A DNA stretch of 64,000 nucleotides, from contig NZ_KB849627.1 of assembly GCF_000368685.1 (NCBI RefSeq), positions 148,963 through 212,962 of the forward strand, in the 5' to 3' direction. Made by a program: the position numbers and the translations under genes. The notes below the pieces were generated by a model. The model was given only the letters and a program-made list of their open reading frames with translations, did not search any database and was not told the DNA's origin. Below are positions 18,893 through 28,293 of this stretch, piece by piece (positions within the stretch are counted from its first letter, which is position 1; the number at the start of each line of letters is the position of its first letter). The stretch comes from Acinetobacter baylyi DSM 14961 = CIP 107474 (GTDB lineage Bacteria > Pseudomonadota > Gammaproteobacteria > Pseudomonadales > Moraxellaceae).

Positions 18893-18927
18893 AGTTATCC
18901 ACAACATTTGCGGATAACTAGTTTTTT
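18893..18927 (+). terminator. Rho-independent terminator of the methyltransferase gene
   Basis: An AGTTATCC/GGATAACT stem is followed by a T-run that ends one base before the stop of the convergent stress-protein gene. Confidence 0.75.
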
Positions 18928-19770
18928 CTATTTTGCCACAAGCAATGGTACTGTTGCATTTCTAAAAATAGACGTTGCGATACTTCCCAAGAAAAACTGA
19001 TGGATCTTACTATGACTAAATGCCCCAAGTACAATCATCTGAATACCCAGTTCTTTCTGATACTCTAGAATATTTTCAGCGACATCCCCATAACGATATA
19101 CTGTTATTACATCCAAACCTGCATTTTTCAAAAATTCTTCTGGATCTTTTAATACTTCTGGATGATCACCTACATATAACAAATGACATTGTAAGGTTTT
19201 GAGCAAATCACTTTGTGCGATTCGTTGCATAAGGTTTAAACATGTAGGTGAATATTCATATGCGAAAATAAAACGTGTTGGTATTTTAAAATGCTCACCT
19301 ACTGTCATGACTGTACAATTGGCACCTCGAATAAAATTTTCTACATTACTGCCTATTGGTTTATTTTTTTCTGCCGCCCGTTCGCCAACTTTACCTATAA
19401 TGACAAAATCTGTTTCTCTTAATACATTAAAACTTTGCTCCAAAAAATCGCCTTTTTCTTGAATTTTTGTACTTTGTATTCCATATTTTTCTAAGATCAT
19501 ATCTGAGATATGCTTGAGCAAATTATTACTATAGTCGATAGCTAGATCACTTTGTTTTTGTTCAAGCTCTGCAAGCTCTTTAAGTAGCATTGCATTGCTT
19601 TCAAAGCCGATCACGCCACTAATCTCACCCAAATGGTAGCTTGCAGGATAGTAATCCAATATTTGTAGTAAAACCAATTCTCGCTTTGTTTGCCTTGCCA
19701 CCCAAGCAGCAGCTTCAGCAATTGCATTAATACAGGGAGAAGAATCGATACATGCGATTACACGATTCAT
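18928..19770 (-). CDS. Tandem universal stress protein (two Usp domains)
   Basis: This 280-residue protein has two Usp folds. The first (about 1-150) ends in GKVG-x9-IGSNVENFIRGANCTVMTV, which fits the ATP-binding G2xG9xG(S/T) pattern. The second (about 160-280) ends in LGAFSHSKIHQFFLGSIATSIFRNATVPLLV, a degenerate version. Tandem Usp proteins are soluble and help survival in stasis or envelope stress. The gene is divergent from the repeat protein at 20109 and shares a 338-bp intergenic region that contains a CRP-type site. Confidence 0.9.
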   Translation of the reverse strand: MNRVIACIDSSPCINAIAEAAAWVARQTKRELVLLQILDYYPASYHLGEISGVIGFESNAMLLKELAELEQKQSDLAIDYSNNLLKHISDMILEKYGIQSTKIQEKGDFLEQSFNVLRETDFVIIGKVGERAAEKNKPIGSNVENFIRGANCTVMTVGEHFKIPTRFIFAYEYSPTCLNLMQRIAQSDLLKTLQCHLLYVGDHPEVLKDPEEFLKNAGLDVITVYRYGDVAENILEYQKELGIQMIVLGAFSHSKIHQFFLGSIATSIFRNATVPLLVAK

Positions 19771-19931
19771 AAATGCCTCTCTTATTTCTGATTTTATTGC
19801 CTAGAGATTTAACCCTTAGTTTTAAGTTAGCATATTTAAGTATTGCTAGGTTCAATTTAGATTATTTTTTTTAAATTGATACATTTATTGCACAATTCGA
19901 CTATTCAAATCATTATAATTCATATTATATT

Positions 19932-19947
19932 TGTGACAAATATCACA
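19932..19947. promoter_or_regulatory. CRP/Vfr-type binding site
   Basis: TGTGA-N6-TCACA is a perfect match to the inner CRP consensus. It lies in the AT-rich 338-bp divergent region (19771-20108) between the universal stress protein and the repeat protein, 162 bp from the first start and 177 bp from the second. The rest of that region holds no gene that I can support. Which gene responds is not visible. Confidence 0.55.
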
Positions 19948-20108
19948 TTATGATATAAAAACCAATAAAACCTATCGTAATTAAATTATTAAAAAGAATA
20001 ACCAATAATAAAACAGTTATTTTTTCAATTTATTTGTTGAGATTAATCACTTTTTTCATTAAAAATGTAGTGCACATTATTTTAATTTAAAAATTTAAGA
20101 GGGTAATC

Positions 20109-21116
20109 ATGTTTTCATTATTTTCTGGGAAACTTAGCAGCGTATTAACAACAGCATTTCAAGGTTTGACTTCAGCAGTAGGTAAAATTGTTAATGCAGT
20201 AGTCACTGCTGCGGAAACAATCACTGATGTCGTGGTTGAAACTGTCGTCACGCCTACTGTTGAGGTACTTAGTCATGTTCCTGTTTTAGGAGATACCGTA
20301 AGCTCTGTCACTGGTTTAGTGAGTTCAACCACTGACAATCTATTTGGTACATTACATAATACAGCCACTAACATTGAATCTGGAAACCTTGCGACAACTT
20401 TAACTGGTCTCGCTACAGATACCAGTAACTTACTCGGTAGTTTAGCAGTAGATACTTCATCTACTTTAGATCATGTGTCAACTACACTTATAAATGCAGC
20501 TCAGGATATTCCTGTTGTGGGTGAGGTTGCTTCAAGTGTTTCTAATCTTATTTCCTCAACTGCCGAGAATCTTGTAGGGACAGTTCAACACTTGTCTGAA
20601 AGCCTTCAATCAGGTGATGTTCTGGGTGCTGTTAAGGGTCTTTTATCTGATACAACTTTTGTTGCTGGTAACTTAGTGACAGATACCACCAATACAGTCA
20701 GTGATTTGTTAGATAGCACATCACTAATCACTAACACTTTGGCACAAACTCCTGTACTTGGTGATGTACTTAGTAGTGTTGTAGCGAGTGTAGATAACGT
20801 AGTTGGAACTGTAGGTGATGTTGGTCAATACGTTGCAAATGTAGATCCAGTTGCTTTAGTAAGTGATGTACTTCATGCTCCTGCAGAAACTTTAGGTACG
20901 GTGGTAATTGATGTATCTAAAGTCGTTAGCGATGTTTCAGATGACTTGAATCCACTAGTTGCCTCTACTTCGTCTACTCCAGTAGTAGGTACTGTGGTCG
21001 AAACTGCAACCAATGCTGTTGATCTGGTTGCGGGTACCGTTGCTGCAGTAGGTACTGGTCTGCATGGCTTTAATGCACTTGATGAGTTGTTTAATCATAC
21101 TGTTTCTCCAGTATAA
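20109..21116 (+). CDS. Val/Thr/Ser-rich protein with four ~77-residue repeats
   Basis: This 335-residue protein has no known domain that I recognise. Four repeats begin at residues 58, 135, 215 and 291 with PV(L/V)G(D/E/T), followed by a (V/L)SSV...(D/E)N(L)(V/F)GT-type segment, so the period is 76-80 residues. It lacks Cys and Trp, has very few aromatic or basic residues, and its periodic V/L/T/S pattern suggests amphipathic helices or a fibrous rod. No clear cleavable signal peptide or RTX nonapeptides are present. A strong GAGGG ribosome site suggests high expression. A type I secretion operon lies about 1.4 kb downstream on the other strand, so export is possible but unproven. Confidence 0.7.
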   Translation: MFSLFSGKLSSVLTTAFQGLTSAVGKIVNAVVTAAETITDVVVETVVTPTVEVLSHVPVLGDTVSSVTGLVSSTTDNLFGTLHNTATNIESGNLATTLTGLATDTSNLLGSLAVDTSSTLDHVSTTLINAAQDIPVVGEVASSVSNLISSTAENLVGTVQHLSESLQSGDVLGAVKGLLSDTTFVAGNLVTDTTNTVSDLLDSTSLITNTLAQTPVLGDVLSSVVASVDNVVGTVGDVGQYVANVDPVALVSDVLHAPAETLGTVVIDVSKVVSDVSDDLNPLVASTSSTPVVGTVVETATNAVDLVAGTVAAVGTGLHGFNALDELFNHTVSPV

Positions 21117-21137
21117 TTATACTCAAATAAATCCATC

Positions 21138-21170
21138 AGAAAGATCTTGATTCTAAATCAAGGTCTTTCT
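21138..21170. terminator. Hairpin between convergent genes, probably a bidirectional terminator
   Basis: A long stem (AGAAAGATCTTGATT against AATCAAGGTCTTTCT, one mismatch) lies between the repeat protein and the acyltransferase and overlaps the latter's stop. The T-rich tract is weak. Confidence 0.55.
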
Positions 21171-21783
21171 AATCTCTCATACGAATGAAGTGTGCTGGAT
21201 TACCGGCCACTATCTGATTCTGCATCACATCTTTAGTCACCATGCTATTCATACCTATCACAGCATGATCATCAATTTTGACACCGTCTTTAACCCCAAC
21301 ATGTGCACCTAACCATACATCTTTTCCCACTGAAATTCCTTGTGATCGAACTGTTTGCTGATAAATTGGCTTATCCATCTGCATTCCATGATCAAATGCG
21401 TATAAGTGACAATAAGCTGCAATTCTTGCTTGATTTGCAATTTTAATTCCAGCTTTTCCACCATCTAAAATGCAGTGATGATTGATCGCAACTTCAGATC
21501 CAATATCAATCGGGCCATGTAAAACTGAATCGGCCGCAATAAAGCTATGATCACCAATAATGATTTTTCGCCCAGGTTCTGCAAAAATATGTGCCAACGG
21601 AGAAATAAAACAATTCTTGCCGATCTCAACAGTTTCCATATCCATTAAATACCGTTGATACTCTTTTTGCCACTCCTCTGCCCATACTTTATGTTTCGGT
21701 TTTAGGCTCCAATACAACCAAGGCATGTAATTCAATCGATGTTTGTGTTGTTCTCTATATTTGAGCAAAGGGTCATTCATCAT
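21169..21783 (-). CDS. Hexapeptide-repeat (left-handed beta-helix) acyltransferase
   Basis: This protein of about 204 residues has repeated [LIV]-G-x4 turns (IIIGDHSFIAADSVLHGPIDIGSEVAINHHC...ISVGKDVWLGAHVGVKDGVKIDDHAVIGMNSMVTKD), typical of the maltose O-acetyltransferase/CysE-like fold. The conserved His in AFDHGM is the probable catalytic base. An in-frame GTG at 21789 and a second ATG at 21780 are alternative starts. The gene overlaps the end of the YigZ-family gene by about 11 bp, so the two are probably co-translated. The acceptor is unknown; context does not point to a polysaccharide cluster. Confidence 0.82.
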   Translation of the reverse strand: MMNDPLLKYREQHKHRLNYMPWLYWSLKPKHKVWAEEWQKEYQRYLMDMETVEIGKNCFISPLAHIFAEPGRKIIIGDHSFIAADSVLHGPIDIGSEVAINHHCILDGGKAGIKIANQARIAAYCHLYAFDHGMQMDKPIYQQTVRSQGISVGKDVWLGAHVGVKDGVKIDDHAVIGMNSMVTKDVMQNQIVAGNPAHFIRMRD

Positions 21784-22381
21784 GTTCACTCTCTAATCGC
21801 TTGAGTTTTTCACGACCGCGAGTTAAATCTTGTAATTTTATACTTAAGGGCTCAATCTGAGAGACCAAAACAGAAGCTTCAACCATTACACCTTCAGGCA
21901 AATAGTGTTCAACAAAATCAATATGCTGTTTCTTAAACTCATACTGGAGTATCGACCATTCATTAAAATGACAGTTTAAACGAATTTTATGCTTTTCAAT
22001 CAGCTCTATTTTTTCTGCCAATGTCAAACACTTACCAGCGCAACCTCCATATGCCCTGACTAATCCGCCAGTACCAAGTTTGATCCCTCCAAACCATCGA
22101 TTGACTAATACCAATACATTGGTCAGCTGATTTCCTTCAATAGTTGCCAAAATAGGACGTCCAGCTGTGCCTGATGGCTCACCATCATCATTAAAACGCA
22201 CTTGATGTCCTAGTTTCCAAGCCCAGCACTGATGTGTTGTAGATACATCTTTGAATTGTTCTAAGCATTCTTTAATCTGTTGCTCAGTTTCAACAGGAAT
22301 AGCAAACGCCTGAAACCGGCTTTTTTTAACTTCTTCTTCAAATGAAACTAATTCTGAAATCGTAAAAGACATAAAACTCAA
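21773..22381 (-). CDS. YigZ/IMPACT-family protein
   Basis: This 202-residue protein has the IMPACT N-terminal domain with the signature TTHQCWAWKLG...NDDGEPSGTAGRPIL and WFGGIKLGTGGLVRAYG, followed by a smaller C-terminal ferredoxin-like domain. The eukaryotic homologue regulates translation through GCN1. The bacterial role is poorly defined, probably linked to ribosome or nucleic acid binding. It is the first gene of a two-gene unit with the acyltransferase. Confidence 0.9.
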   Translation of the reverse strand: MSFMSFTISELVSFEEEVKKSRFQAFAIPVETEQQIKECLEQFKDVSTTHQCWAWKLGHQVRFNDDGEPSGTAGRPILATIEGNQLTNVLVLVNRWFGGIKLGTGGLVRAYGGCAGKCLTLAEKIELIEKHKIRLNCHFNEWSILQYEFKKQHIDFVEHYLPEGVMVEASVLVSQIEPLSIKLQDLTRGREKLKRLESEHDE

Positions 22382-22433
22382 TCAATTGATACAAGCTCAG
22401 CCATTATACGCAATTTCATATTTTTTAGAGGAT

Positions 22434-22464
22434 AAAAAAATCCTCGAACATGTCGAGGATTTTA
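22434..22464 (-). terminator. Rho-independent terminator of the type I secretion operon
   Basis: On the minus strand an AAATCCTCG...CGAGGATTT stem is followed by a run of T, 8 bp after the membrane-fusion gene. Confidence 0.85.
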
Positions 22465-22471
22465 TTTATTT

Positions 22472-23662
22472 TTAACGTTCTCTTAACGCTTCTTTGGCCT
22501 TATTGAATGGTTTCAATAAGTAATCCATAATGGTTTTCTGACCAGTTTTAATATCTACTGTAGCAACCATACCTGGTGTGATATTAAAAGCTTTACCAGC
22601 CTTATTATATAACTTATCGGAGTCTGTACGAATATATACACGATAATAGAACTGATCCTGTTTCACTTCATCACGAATTGTATCTGGTGAAATCACAGTC
22701 ACTTTACCCTTCATACCACCATAAATTGAATAGTCATAAGCCGTAATTTTAACTAGCGCTTCCTGACCAGGGCGAATAAAGGCAATATCACGTGGCAAAA
22801 TTCTTGCTTCAATTAAGAGTTGCTCATCTAGTGGTACGATGGTCATTAACTTACCGTTTTGCGGAACAACACCACCTAGAGTCGTTACTGTAATTTCTTT
22901 TACAACACCGCGTACAGGTGCTTTAAATACAGTTCTATTTAAAGTATCAGTTCGTCCTTTAATGACTTGCTGCTGAGTTTGAACATCAGTATTTGATTTA
23001 GATAACTCTTCACGTGCTTTTACGTAGTAACTGCTACGTGCATCGTTGATCTTATTTTGTAAATCATTTGCTTCACGTTTTAGTCGTAGTACTTCAACTT
23101 CACTCGCAGCACCCTTGGCAACCAATGGTTCAGTCATCACGAGTTCTTGCTGAACCAAATGCAAGGCCTGTTTTAATCCAGCGACCGTTTCTTCAAGATT
23201 TGCACGACGTGAATTATATAAAGCTGTTTCTTCTTGTACCAGTTTTGGCTCCTGCTTGACTTCATCAGGAAAGGCCAAAGGTGTTCCGTTGACTTCAGCT
23301 CTTAATCTGGCAGAGGTTGCCTGAGCCGCCATCAGTAATGACTGAGACTCACCTACATTTGATGCAAAGCGTGTTGGATCAAGTTGAGCCAGAATTTGAC
23401 CCTTCTGAACAATATCACCTTCTTTTACATCTAGTTTGGTCAGAATCCCACCATCTAAAGACTGAATCATTTGTTCTTTTGAAGATGGAATGACTTTACC
23501 TGTTCCTGTAGAAACTTCTTCAAGCTTAAACACCCATGCCCAAACCACTAAAATCACCAAGGCAATTCCGACAATCCAGATGATTAAACTGGCTCTTGGC
23601 AAAGGTGGCTCTTTATAAGAAACATTTAATGAGCGGGCTTTTTCTTGTTGTTGATCGCTCAT
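22472..23662 (-). CDS. Type I secretion membrane-fusion protein (HlyD/LapC family)
   Basis: This 396-residue protein has a short cytoplasmic N-terminus, one transmembrane helix (about 25-45), a biotinyl/lipoyl-like domain (VIQSLDGGILTKLDVKEGDIVQKGQILAQLD), a coiled-coil hairpin (about 95-240) and a beta-barrel with the HlyD signature (APVRGVVKEITVTTLGGVVPQNGKLMTIVP). It links the inner-membrane ATPase to the outer-membrane channel. Its start overlaps the end of the ATPase gene by 4 bp. Confidence 0.93.
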   Translation of the reverse strand: MSDQQQEKARSLNVSYKEPPLPRASLIIWIVGIALVILVVWAWVFKLEEVSTGTGKVIPSSKEQMIQSLDGGILTKLDVKEGDIVQKGQILAQLDPTRFASNVGESQSLLMAAQATSARLRAEVNGTPLAFPDEVKQEPKLVQEETALYNSRRANLEETVAGLKQALHLVQQELVMTEPLVAKGAASEVEVLRLKREANDLQNKINDARSSYYVKAREELSKSNTDVQTQQQVIKGRTDTLNRTVFKAPVRGVVKEITVTTLGGVVPQNGKLMTIVPLDEQLLIEARILPRDIAFIRPGQEALVKITAYDYSIYGGMKGKVTVISPDTIRDEVKQDQFYYRVYIRTDSDKLYNKAGKAFNITPGMVATVDIKTGQKTIMDYLLKPFNKAKEALRER

Positions 23663-25803
23663 GATTGTGTCCCCTGTTGTGTGACTGCTTTAGGTTGAGT
23701 TGACTGTTTTAATATTTGGTCACGTGGACCATCCATCACGATCTTTCCATCATTGATCACAATAATACGATCAACTAGCTCAAGTACTGCTCTACGATGT
23801 GTCGCAACAACAAGTGTACGGTGTGCCAACCATTGCTTTAAATGATCAATTAACTGTTTCTCTGATACATCATCAATTGCAGCAGTCGGTTCATCTAAAA
23901 GTAGAATATTTGGCTGACGAATCAATAGCCGAGCAAGAAGAAGCGCCTGACGTTGGCCCCCAGAAAATCCGACACCGCCTTCCAAAATAATATGATCCAG
24001 GCCTTCTTTCTTTTCTTCTACGAAACTTAAAGCGCCTGTTACTTTAAGCGCCTTAATGATTTCATGATCATTTGCCAGAGGCGCACCCAGAGTCAGATTT
24101 TCACGGATTGTTCCGTAGAATAGACTGGCATTCTGATTGAGTAATCCCATATCACGACGAATATCAGCCGGATCAATTAATGACAGTTCGAGATCATCTA
24201 AAGTAAGTTTTCCATTGATTGGAGACTGCATACCTGAAAGTAATTGCAATAAAGTTGATTTACCAGCCCCATTTCGACCTAAAATTGCAATTTTTTCACC
24301 TGCTTTAATTCTTAGTTTTTGAATCGCCAGATTAGGTTTTGAATCCTCAGGATTATATTGAAAAACGACGTTACTTAAATCATAGTCTCCATGAATCACT
24401 GGTTTGTGGACAAGATGAGCGCGATCTGGTTGATCAACAGGCTTTTTCATGAGCTCATCAAGACTTTGCTTGGCAACTTTCGCTTGTTGTAAACGTCCGA
24501 GCACACCAGTAATTTGAGAAATTGGCCCTAACATACGCGATGACAAGATTGAACATGCAACCAGCGCACCCGTGGTCATCTCTCCATCCATCACGGCGAA
24601 ACAGCCCACTAAAACGACAAGGGCGTAAGTTAAGCCCTGAAGCTTTTGAGTCCATGCAGATAAAACTCCCACAATCTTACGTTGTTGCATACTATAATCA
24701 GCAGACAACTCATTCATGTGGTTCCATTGGTTTTGAAAGCGCGACTCTGCACGTAATAATTTGATATCTTCAATCCCTTGTACTGCTTCAACCAAAATAG
24801 CATTACGAATTGCAGACTCTCGCATACCTTCTTGTGCCAATTTCGCAAGTTTTTTCTGAGCTAAAATTCCAGGTAAAATCATTAAGGGAACCATGATTAC
24901 CACTACCCAGAAAACATGCCCGCCAATAATCCACAAAATGACTAAAAAGAGTAAGAAAAAAGGCAAATCAGCAATGGCAGTAATTGTGGTGGATGTCACC
25001 AGTTCACGAACACCTTCAAGCTCTCGAATTTGAGAAATAAATGTTCCAGTAGATTTTGAACGCTCTTTATTTTTAATCCGAAGTGCATGGCCAAACACGC
25101 GATCAGAAATTTTTAAGTCAGCTCGCTTGCCAATAATATCTGATAAATAAATACGGCTGACTCTGAGCACAAACTCAAAAATCGCTGCTATAAAAACACC
25201 ACCTGCCAGTACCCATAAGGTTGGAATAGACTGAGAGGGTACGACACGGTCATAAACCTGCATAGAAAAAATAATCGTTGCTAAAGCCAAAATATTTGCA
25301 ATTAAAGATGCAAACATAATGTCAATATAACGTTTCCAGTCTTTTAAAACGATTGACCAGAACCAATTGGCCTCATAAGGTTTTATATATTCATCTACAC
25401 GTGCATCTGGAATAGAAGATTCGGGACGCATGATGTAAATATGTTTGATTAAACCTTTCAGACTGTCAATTGCAAAACTTTGTGATAACCCATGATCACC
25501 ACTCAACTGAATACTCACGTTTCCTTCTGTATCAGCCTTATCCACCACCCCTATCTGACCATCTTTAAATTCTGCAATGACAGGTAGACGCCAAGGATTT
25601 AATAGATCTGAATTAAATTTCGCAACGCGCAAACTTAATCCAACTTGACGACACATCAGTTCCAGAACTTCTTCAGGATTTTGATTCTGATTCCAGTCAA
25701 GCTGGAGACGTATACGCTCTTCTGAAGACTCGATACGATAATGTCTGGCAATGGTGAGGACAGCCTGCAACCATGGTTGATAATTAAATGTATTATTGGT
25801 CAT
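23659..25803 (-). CDS. Type I secretion ABC ATPase with a C39-like domain (LapB family)
   Basis: This 714-residue protein has three parts. The N-terminal domain (about 1-125) has the C39 peptidase fold but no catalytic Cys at its start, so it is a non-cleaving C39-like domain, which in HlyB/LapB systems docks the substrate. A six-helix membrane domain follows (about 155-430). The ATPase has Walker A GRNGAGKST, signature FSGGQRQ and Walker B ILLLDEPTAAID. The LapB branch exports giant adhesins of the LapA/Bap type. It overlaps its neighbours by 4 bp on each side. No adhesin gene is in the window. Confidence 0.93.
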   Translation of the reverse strand: MTNNTFNYQPWLQAVLTIARHYRIESSEERIRLQLDWNQNQNPEEVLELMCRQVGLSLRVAKFNSDLLNPWRLPVIAEFKDGQIGVVDKADTEGNVSIQLSGDHGLSQSFAIDSLKGLIKHIYIMRPESSIPDARVDEYIKPYEANWFWSIVLKDWKRYIDIMFASLIANILALATIIFSMQVYDRVVPSQSIPTLWVLAGGVFIAAIFEFVLRVSRIYLSDIIGKRADLKISDRVFGHALRIKNKERSKSTGTFISQIRELEGVRELVTSTTITAIADLPFFLLFLVILWIIGGHVFWVVVIMVPLMILPGILAQKKLAKLAQEGMRESAIRNAILVEAVQGIEDIKLLRAESRFQNQWNHMNELSADYSMQQRKIVGVLSAWTQKLQGLTYALVVLVGCFAVMDGEMTTGALVACSILSSRMLGPISQITGVLGRLQQAKVAKQSLDELMKKPVDQPDRAHLVHKPVIHGDYDLSNVVFQYNPEDSKPNLAIQKLRIKAGEKIAILGRNGAGKSTLLQLLSGMQSPINGKLTLDDLELSLIDPADIRRDMGLLNQNASLFYGTIRENLTLGAPLANDHEIIKALKVTGALSFVEEKKEGLDHIILEGGVGFSGGQRQALLLARLLIRQPNILLLDEPTAAIDDVSEKQLIDHLKQWLAHRTLVVATHRRAVLELVDRIIVINDGKIVMDGPRDQILKQSTQPKAVTQQGTQS

Positions 25804-27356
25804 GGTTGAACCTCAAACCCTTGAATTGAAATATTATTCAGGTCATAAGCATTACGTGAACGTCCCGTTGTTGAAATATATTGAACAAGACTTGAGTAAA
25901 TATCATAACGGGCACTTTCCAACTCATTAATTGATGAATGGATGGCTTGCTCGGCATTTAAAAGATCCAAGACAGAACGAGTGCCTAATTTATATTGTTC
26001 TTGATAAAGTTCGCGTGTTTTAACTGCTGTAATTTCACGTGCACGCAATACCTTAATTTGCTCCTGTTTGTTTTCGATATTTTCTCGTGTGGTTTTTACA
26101 GCATCCATTACATCTAGATAAACGGAGTTAACTTTGGCTTTCGCCGCTTCCTCGGCAAAACCAGCCGATCGAATCTGAGCAGTAACAGCACCACCCTGAT
26201 AGAGTTTGGTATTGGCCTCTAATGAAACAGAACTATAGAAACCATCTTCTTTGTTATTATTATTGTTTACACCATTAGCAGCCTGACTCACAGAACCGAC
26301 TAAGGACAGTGTTGGATAACGACTCAAATCTGTTTGCTTTTTATCTGCTTTAGCGACTTCAACTTGTGCCTGAGCAACAAGCATATTTGGGATAATATTA
26401 AAATCAGGCTCTTTATATAAGTCAGATACCTGCACAAGGTCTTCTGGAATTGACCAAGATTTGTCATAAGCATCAAAACCAAGTAATACGGTTAAACGTT
26501 GTTGATTTTGACGAAGCAAAGAACGCTGAGCAATGAGCGCAGCCTGTGCCGATTCAACATAAGACCTTGCCTGCACTGGATCAGCTTGACTGCTAATACC
26601 TGCCTGTGCTCTTAATTCTGCAATATTCTGAATACGTTGCAAACCTTTAACTTGTTGCTCTGCAATCTCTACTAATTTTTTATAACGTTCAATGTTGACC
26701 ACGGTGGTCGCAACTTGAGTTGCAATGGTATCAATACTTACTAAAACATTTGCTTGTTGGAGCTGCAACCTTGCTTCTTGGGAAGATACATTAGACTTCA
26801 CTTTACCAAAGTCATATACCATCTGTGTTGCACTAATCGTGTACATTTGACGTCCACGCTGCTCAGAAGAAGATAAATTTCCTCCTGTACTAATCCCTCC
26901 TGTAATCTGAGGAAAATACTGAGATCGTGCGACATCAATATTGGCATTTTGTGCTGCCATAGTAGAGATTGCTTCGCCAATTGAAGGATTACGTTTTACC
27001 GCAATCTGGACTGCATTAATTAAGCCAATCTCATTTAACCTTGATTCGACAGGACCCGTATTATTATCAACTGCTACCGCCCCATAACTCACCTGAGGTA
27101 GTCCTTGCACAATGATTGGATCTAGTTTTACGGTTTGAAAATTCTGCATCTGGACAGTTTTGTAACCATCTTTTGGTTTGGACTTGAATAAATCAGTAAC
27201 TTTTTCTTTCAAATTATTGAAACTAAGTTTATCCGATGTTTCGGCGAATACAGAAGTCGTCACCAGTGAAATTGAACTGCATAGCAGTAACATTTTCAAG
27301 CAGGTTCCCTTGCTCCCCTTATCACTCATTTGAGATGTAGATTCTGATCGATGCAT
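25800..27356 (-). CDS. TolC-family outer-membrane channel of the type I secretion system
   Basis: This protein of about 518 residues has a signal peptide ending near VFAETS; MLLLCSS, 22 codons in, is a possible shorter start. It has the duplicated outer-membrane-efflux helical repeats (NPSIGEAISTMAAQNANIDVARSQYFPQI and the second at KADKKQTDLSRYPTLSLVGS) and the beta strand LGTRSVLDLLNAEQ of the LapE/TolC type. It is the first gene of the three-gene operon and forms the outer-membrane duct for the LapB/LapC-like inner complex. Confidence 0.92.
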   Translation of the reverse strand: MHRSESTSQMSDKGSKGTCLKMLLLCSSISLVTTSVFAETSDKLSFNNLKEKVTDLFKSKPKDGYKTVQMQNFQTVKLDPIIVQGLPQVSYGAVAVDNNTGPVESRLNEIGLINAVQIAVKRNPSIGEAISTMAAQNANIDVARSQYFPQITGGISTGGNLSSSEQRGRQMYTISATQMVYDFGKVKSNVSSQEARLQLQQANVLVSIDTIATQVATTVVNIERYKKLVEIAEQQVKGLQRIQNIAELRAQAGISSQADPVQARSYVESAQAALIAQRSLLRQNQQRLTVLLGFDAYDKSWSIPEDLVQVSDLYKEPDFNIIPNMLVAQAQVEVAKADKKQTDLSRYPTLSLVGSVSQAANGVNNNNNKEDGFYSSVSLEANTKLYQGGAVTAQIRSAGFAEEAAKAKVNSVYLDVMDAVKTTRENIENKQEQIKVLRAREITAVKTRELYQEQYKLGTRSVLDLLNAEQAIHSSINELESARYDIYSSLVQYISTTGRSRNAYDLNNISIQGFEVQP

Positions 27357-27464
27357 AGTAAGTATTTTTTTAGGGTTTAACAGCGGTAAAATTTTTACAT
27401 ATATTTATCACAAAAAGACATAATTTGCTAAACAAATCACACCTTTCTATTAAAATTTTTCCAA

Positions 27465-27524
27465 TAAAAAACCTGACTTATCTTAATAAAACTAGTAAGT
27501 TAATTAAAATAAGTCAGGTTTATT
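27465..27524 (-). terminator. Terminator after lptB
   Basis: On the minus strand AAACCTGACTTAT pairs with ATAAGTCAGGTTT across a long loop and is followed by a run of T. Confidence 0.75.
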
Positions 27525-27543
27525 GAAAAAATGGACAGATCAT

Positions 27544-28293
27544 CTAGACTGTAAAATCATCTCCTAGATATACCTTACGTACCTGTTCATTTTCTAAAAT
27601 ATCCTGCGGAGAACCCTCTGCAATTACAGCGCCTTCACTTACAATGTAAGCATGCTCACAGATAGCCAAAGTTTCACGCACATTATGATCGGTAATGAGT
27701 ACGCCAATACCGCGATCTTTTAAATTACGAATAATGTCTTTAATATCACCGACCGAAATCGGATCCACCCCCGCAAAAGGTTCATCAAGCAGCATAAACT
27801 TTGGGTCTGCGGCCAATGCACGCGCAATTTCAGCACGTCGTCGCTCACCACCAGATACACTCATCCCTAAAGAATCTTTAATATGCGTGATTTTAAAATC
27901 ATTCAATAACTCTTGGAGACGTTGCTGACGCTGTTGCTTATTCAGGTCTTTTCGAGTCTCAAGAATAGCCATAATATTTTCAGCAATCGTAAGTTTTCTG
28001 AAAATAGAAGCTTCTTGAGGCAAATAACCAATTCCCTTTCTCGCGCGTTCGTGCATAGCTAGATCAGACAAATCAAGATTATCAAGATGAATTTCACCTT
28101 TATCCATGCGCACCAACCCGACAACCATATAGAAACTGGTTGTTTTACCAGCACCATTCGGCCCAAGCAAACCAACAATTTGTCCACTTTGCATCTCAAA
28201 CGATACGTCTTTTACCACCCAACGTTTGCTGTAATTCTTTGCAAGATGCTTAATGCATAAAGTCTGAGGTTGTTGTTGCGCGATTTGCTCCAT
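27544..28293 (-). CDS. lptB: LPS export ABC ATPase LptB
   Basis: This 249-residue ATPase has Walker [10 protein letters not shown], signature SVSGGERRR, Walker [14 protein letters not shown] and the switch His in [10 protein letters not shown]. It powers extraction of LPS or lipooligosaccharide from the inner membrane with LptFG. It shares one base with the lptA stop and is the last gene of kdsD-kdsC-lptC-lptA-lptB, the usual gammaproteobacterial order. Confidence 0.97.
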   Translation of the reverse strand: MEQIAQQQPQTLCIKHLAKNYSKRWVVKDVSFEMQSGQIVGLLGPNGAGKTTSFYMVVGLVRMDKGEIHLDNLDLSDLAMHERARKGIGYLPQEASIFRKLTIAENIMAILETRKDLNKQQRQQRLQELLNDFKITHIKDSLGMSVSGGERRRAEIARALAADPKFMLLDEPFAGVDPISVGDIKDIIRNLKDRGIGVLITDHNVRETLAICEHAYIVSEGAVIAEGSPQDILENEQVRKVYLGDDFTV

